Assembly: GCA_026713745.1 (NCBI GenBank)
Contig: JAPONU010000001.1
Coordinates: forward strand, 1-6,968
Source of the DNA: a bacterium
GTDB lineage: Bacteria > Actinomycetota > Acidimicrobiia > Acidimicrobiales > CATQHL01
DNA length: 6,968 nucleotides
Direction: 5' to 3'
Every line of letters starts with the position of its first letter. Within the stretch, counting starts at the first letter, position 1. The notes under the pieces are model-generated. The model saw only the letters and a program-made list of their open reading frames with translations, was not told where the DNA came from and made no database searches. This document shows, one piece after another, positions 4,678 to 6,968 of the stretch. The position numbers and the translations under genes were made by a program.

Positions 4678-6968
4678 CCGCACCCACCGCGGCGGCGGCC
4701 GGGGTCCGCCCCCTCGACCGGCGGCGGATCATCGCCGACCGTCGCCTGGTGGGGGCGGTGTTCTGCCGTGCCTACAGCCGCCGGGTGGACGAGTGGCTGG
4801 CCGGCCACTACGTCGGCGCCGGTGGCCCCGAGCGGGGTGTGTCCCTGGTCGCCGTCGGCGGCTACGGCCGCTCGGAGCTGAGTCCCGAGAGCGACCTCGA
4901 CCTGCTGTTGCTCTACGAGCGCGGCCAGGACGTCACCAGGCTGGCGGGCGAGCTGTGGTACCCCGTCTGGAACGAGGGCCTGAAGCTGGGCCACGCCGTG
5001 CGCACCGTGTCCGAGACGCTGCAGCTGGGCACCGAGGATCTCGACACGGCCACGTCGCTGCTGTCGGCACGCCACCTCGCCGGTGACCCGGACCTTGCCG
5101 AGCGCCTCGCCGGCAGCGCCCGCGAGCAGTGGTCCCGCCGTGCTCGCAAGTGGCTGCCGAAGCTGGCCCAGGACGCCCGCTGGCGGGAACTCGAGCACGG
5201 GGAGGTCGCCTTCCGGCTCCGGCCCGACCTGAAGGAGTCCACCGGTGGCATGCGCGACCTGCAGGCACTGCGGTACGTGTCGCTGGCCCGTCCCGAATTC
5301 GCCGATCCCGACGGCGCGATGGTGCGCGGCGCCCACGAGACCCTGCTGGCCGCCCGGGTGGAGTTGCACCGCGCCACGGGGAACGCCCGGAACCTGCTCA
5401 CCCTGGAGGTGCAGGCCGACGTGGCCACCGCACTCGGCCATTCCACCGTCGAGGAGTTCATGACCGCGGTGGCCGCGGCGGGCCGCACCGTCGGCTGGGT
5501 GGCCGACGAGACGTGGGCCCGCGTCGAGCACTGGGCGGCCGCGCGCGACAAGCGGCGCCGCCGCCGGCCCGAGGTCACGACACTCGAGCCGGGTCTGCAG
5601 ATCCGCCGGGACCGCAACGAGGTGCGCCTGCTACCGGAGATCGAGATGGGGAGCGACCCGCTCCGGGCGCTGCGGGTGGCGGTCGCCGCGGCGAGGCGGG
5701 GCGCCCGCATCGAGCGCGAGTCCTTGCTGCGGCTCGGCGCCGACATGCCGCCGCTCGGCGACCCGTGGCCGGCGGGGGCCCGGGAGCTGTTCGTGGATCT
5801 GCTGGCCTGCGGCCGCAACGCCATCCCCGTCATCGAGGCGCTCGACCAGGCGGGCGCTGTCGTCAAGATCCTGCCCGAGTGGGAGAGTTGCCGCAGCCGC
5901 TTGCAGCGCAACGACTACCACCGCTTCACCGTCGACCGCCACCTCTGCGAGACGGCGGCTCAGGCCGCCGACATGATCTCCGGCGGAGAGGTCGCTGTGC
6001 GGCGCACCGACCTGCTGTTGGTGGCCTCCCTGCTGCACGACATCGGCAAGGGCTACCCGGGCGACCACACCGTCGTCGGCATGGAGCTCATCGAGGTCAT
6101 CGGTCGCCGCATGGGTTTCGACGACGGCGACGTGGCCACGCTCGTGCGGCTCGTCGAGTTGCACTTGCTGCTACCCGACGTGGCGATCCGGCGCGACATC
6201 GACGAGATCGGCACCGTGCAGCGCGTGGCGGAGCAGGTGGGCAGCGTCGAGATGCTGGAACTGCTGGCCGCGCTGACCGAGGCCGATGCGGTCTCCACGG
6301 GTCCCTCGGTGTGGACCCGCTGGAAGGCCGACCTGGTGCGAGGGCTGGTGCGCCGCACCGACAACTACCTCCGCAGCGGCGTGCTGGGCGGCGAGCCCGC
6401 TTCGTTCCCCACCCCCGAGGTCGGCGCGGCCGTCCGCGCAGGTGCCGAGATGCTGGAGGTCTCGGATCGGCGACTACTCGTCGTCGTGCCCAGTGCTCCG
6501 GAGGTTCTGGGTGCGGTGGCGGGTGCGATCAGCCTCAACGGGTTGAACGTCCTCTCCGCGGCGGTGCACACCGCCGGCGGCATGACGGCGCTGTCGGTGT
6601 TCGTGGAACCCCCGCCGGGCCTGGGGCTGGACTGGCCGCCGGTCCTCGGCGACGTCCGCGCCGCGCTGGCGGGCGAGTTGGTGCCCGGCGAGCGGCTGGC
6701 GCGCTGGGCGCATGCCGCCTCGGGGGCCGGCGATGCGCTCGCTCCCGAGCCGGTGACCGAGTCCTACGTGAAGTTCGACAACGACATCTCCTCGGTGACG
6801 GTGATCGAGGTGGCCGCACCCGACAGCTTGGGCCTGCTGCATTGGATCACCGAGGCGTTGGTGCGCTCGGGGCTGCACATCGGCCAGGCGAGGGTGCAGA
6901 CCCTCGGCGACCACGTGGTGGACTCCTTCTACGTGCACGACGGCAGCGGCGCCAGGATCACCGATCCG
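4674..6968 (+). CDS. glnD: PII protein nucleotidyltransferase / nucleotidyl-removing enzyme GlnD (3' end outside window)
   Basis: GlnD senses glutamine and modifies the PII signal protein (GlnB or GlnK), linking nitrogen supply to ammonium transport and assimilation. In several actinobacteria the group added is AMP, not UMP. I translated 765 codons from 4674 to the window edge without a stop. Domains in order: nucleotidyltransferase with GGYGRSELSPESDLDLL, Gly62 to Leu77, and catalytic Asp74 and Asp76; the linker signature LKESTGGMRDLQAL; a metal-dependent HD hydrolase with YHRFTVDRH at 415-423, LLHDIGKG (His455, Asp456), GDH ending at His465, and His497; ACT domain 1 from about 600; ACT domain 2 from about 700 with ARVQTLGDHVVDSFYV. 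Only about 20-30 residues should be missing. ATG 4674 is the only usable start in this frame after larE, and no strong ribosome binding site precedes it. amtB and glnK, frequent actinobacterial neighbours, are not upstream. Confidence 0.94.
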   Translation, partial: MTAPTAAAAGVRPLDRRRIIADRRLVGAVFCRAYSRRVDEWLAGHYVGAGGPERGVSLVAVGGYGRSELSPESDLDLLLLYERGQDVTRLAGELWYPVWNEGLKLGHAVRTVSETLQLGTEDLDTATSLLSARHLAGDPDLAERLAGSAREQWSRRARKWLPKLAQDARWRELEHGEVAFRLRPDLKESTGGMRDLQALRYVSLARPEFADPDGAMVRGAHETLLAARVELHRATGNARNLLTLEVQADVATALGHSTVEEFMTAVAAAGRTVGWVADETWARVEHWAAARDKRRRRRPEVTTLEPGLQIRRDRNEVRLLPEIEMGSDPLRALRVAVAAARRGARIERESLLRLGADMPPLGDPWPAGARELFVDLLACGRNAIPVIEALDQAGAVVKILPEWESCRSRLQRNDYHRFTVDRHLCETAAQAADMISGGEVAVRRTDLLLVASLLHDIGKGYPGDHTVVGMELIEVIGRRMGFDDGDVATLVRLVELHLLLPDVAIRRDIDEIGTVQRVAEQVGSVEMLELLAALTEADAVSTGPSVWTRWKADLVRGLVRRTDNYLRSGVLGGEPASFPTPEVGAAVRAGAEMLEVSDRRLLVVVPSAPEVLGAVAGAISLNGLNVLSAAVHTAGGMTALSVFVEPPPGLGLDWPPVLGDVRAALAGELVPGERLARWAHAASGAGDALAPEPVTESYVKFDNDISSVTVIEVAAPDSLGLLHWITEALVRSGLHIGQARVQTLGDHVVDSFYVHDGSGARITDP

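Noticed and set aside
4362..5531. Long - strand ORF (389 codons) opposite the minisatellite and glnD
   Set aside because: It matches no family and lies opposite the conserved nucleotidyltransferase domain of glnD. Long antisense frames are expected where third positions are nearly all G or C.

Overview
The window is strongly GC-rich, with G or C at most third codon positions, GTG starts, tightly packed same-strand genes and -10-like TAGCCT boxes. Together with actinobacterial-looking protein sequences (an actinobacterial-type GlnD and a coproheme decarboxylase) this points to a high-GC Actinomycetota chromosome, perhaps an Acidimicrobiia-like lineage. The phylum is fairly likely; the class is a guess. 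Every supported gene is on the + strand and nothing suggests a phage, plasmid or transposase gene.

Layout: (1) 3' part of lysS (class II lysyl-tRNA synthetase), open at the left edge. (2) A short spacer with a small palindromic dispersed-repeat element of the family whose false translations read HSGAGRNPE or WIPACAGMT. (3) coaX (type III pantothenate kinase), whose stop overlaps by one base the GTG of (4) fdhD (sulfurtransferase for formate dehydrogenase). (5) A 210-base spacer made of two tandem copies of a ~95-base imperfect palindrome. (6) chdC/hemQ (coproheme decarboxylase), apparently read from a leaderless promoter. (7) A 118-base spacer with a second TAGCCT box and a possible 17-codon leader ORF. 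(8) larE (sulfur insertase for the nickel-pincer nucleotide cofactor). (9) A 42-base minisatellite, possibly coding for a small Pro/Ala/Gly repeat peptide whose stop overlaps the start of (10) glnD (PII nucleotidyltransferase), which runs off the right edge at codon 765.

The genes are mostly housekeeping and cofactor functions: aminoacylation, CoA, molybdo/tungsto-enzyme maturation, heme, nickel-pincer cofactor and nitrogen signalling. They do not form one pathway. FdhD, ChdC and LarE all mature metal or sulfur cofactors, but this looks like loose clustering. I do not see a clearly new enzymatic system. The unusual content is in the spacers: the duplicated hairpin in which every difference in the paired core keeps RNA pairing, the minisatellite ORF joined to glnD, and a 20-base near-identical segment shared by the regions before larE and glnD. 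Two protein-level points also deserve a check: three candidate cluster-binding cysteines in LarE, and no obvious distal histidine in ChdC.
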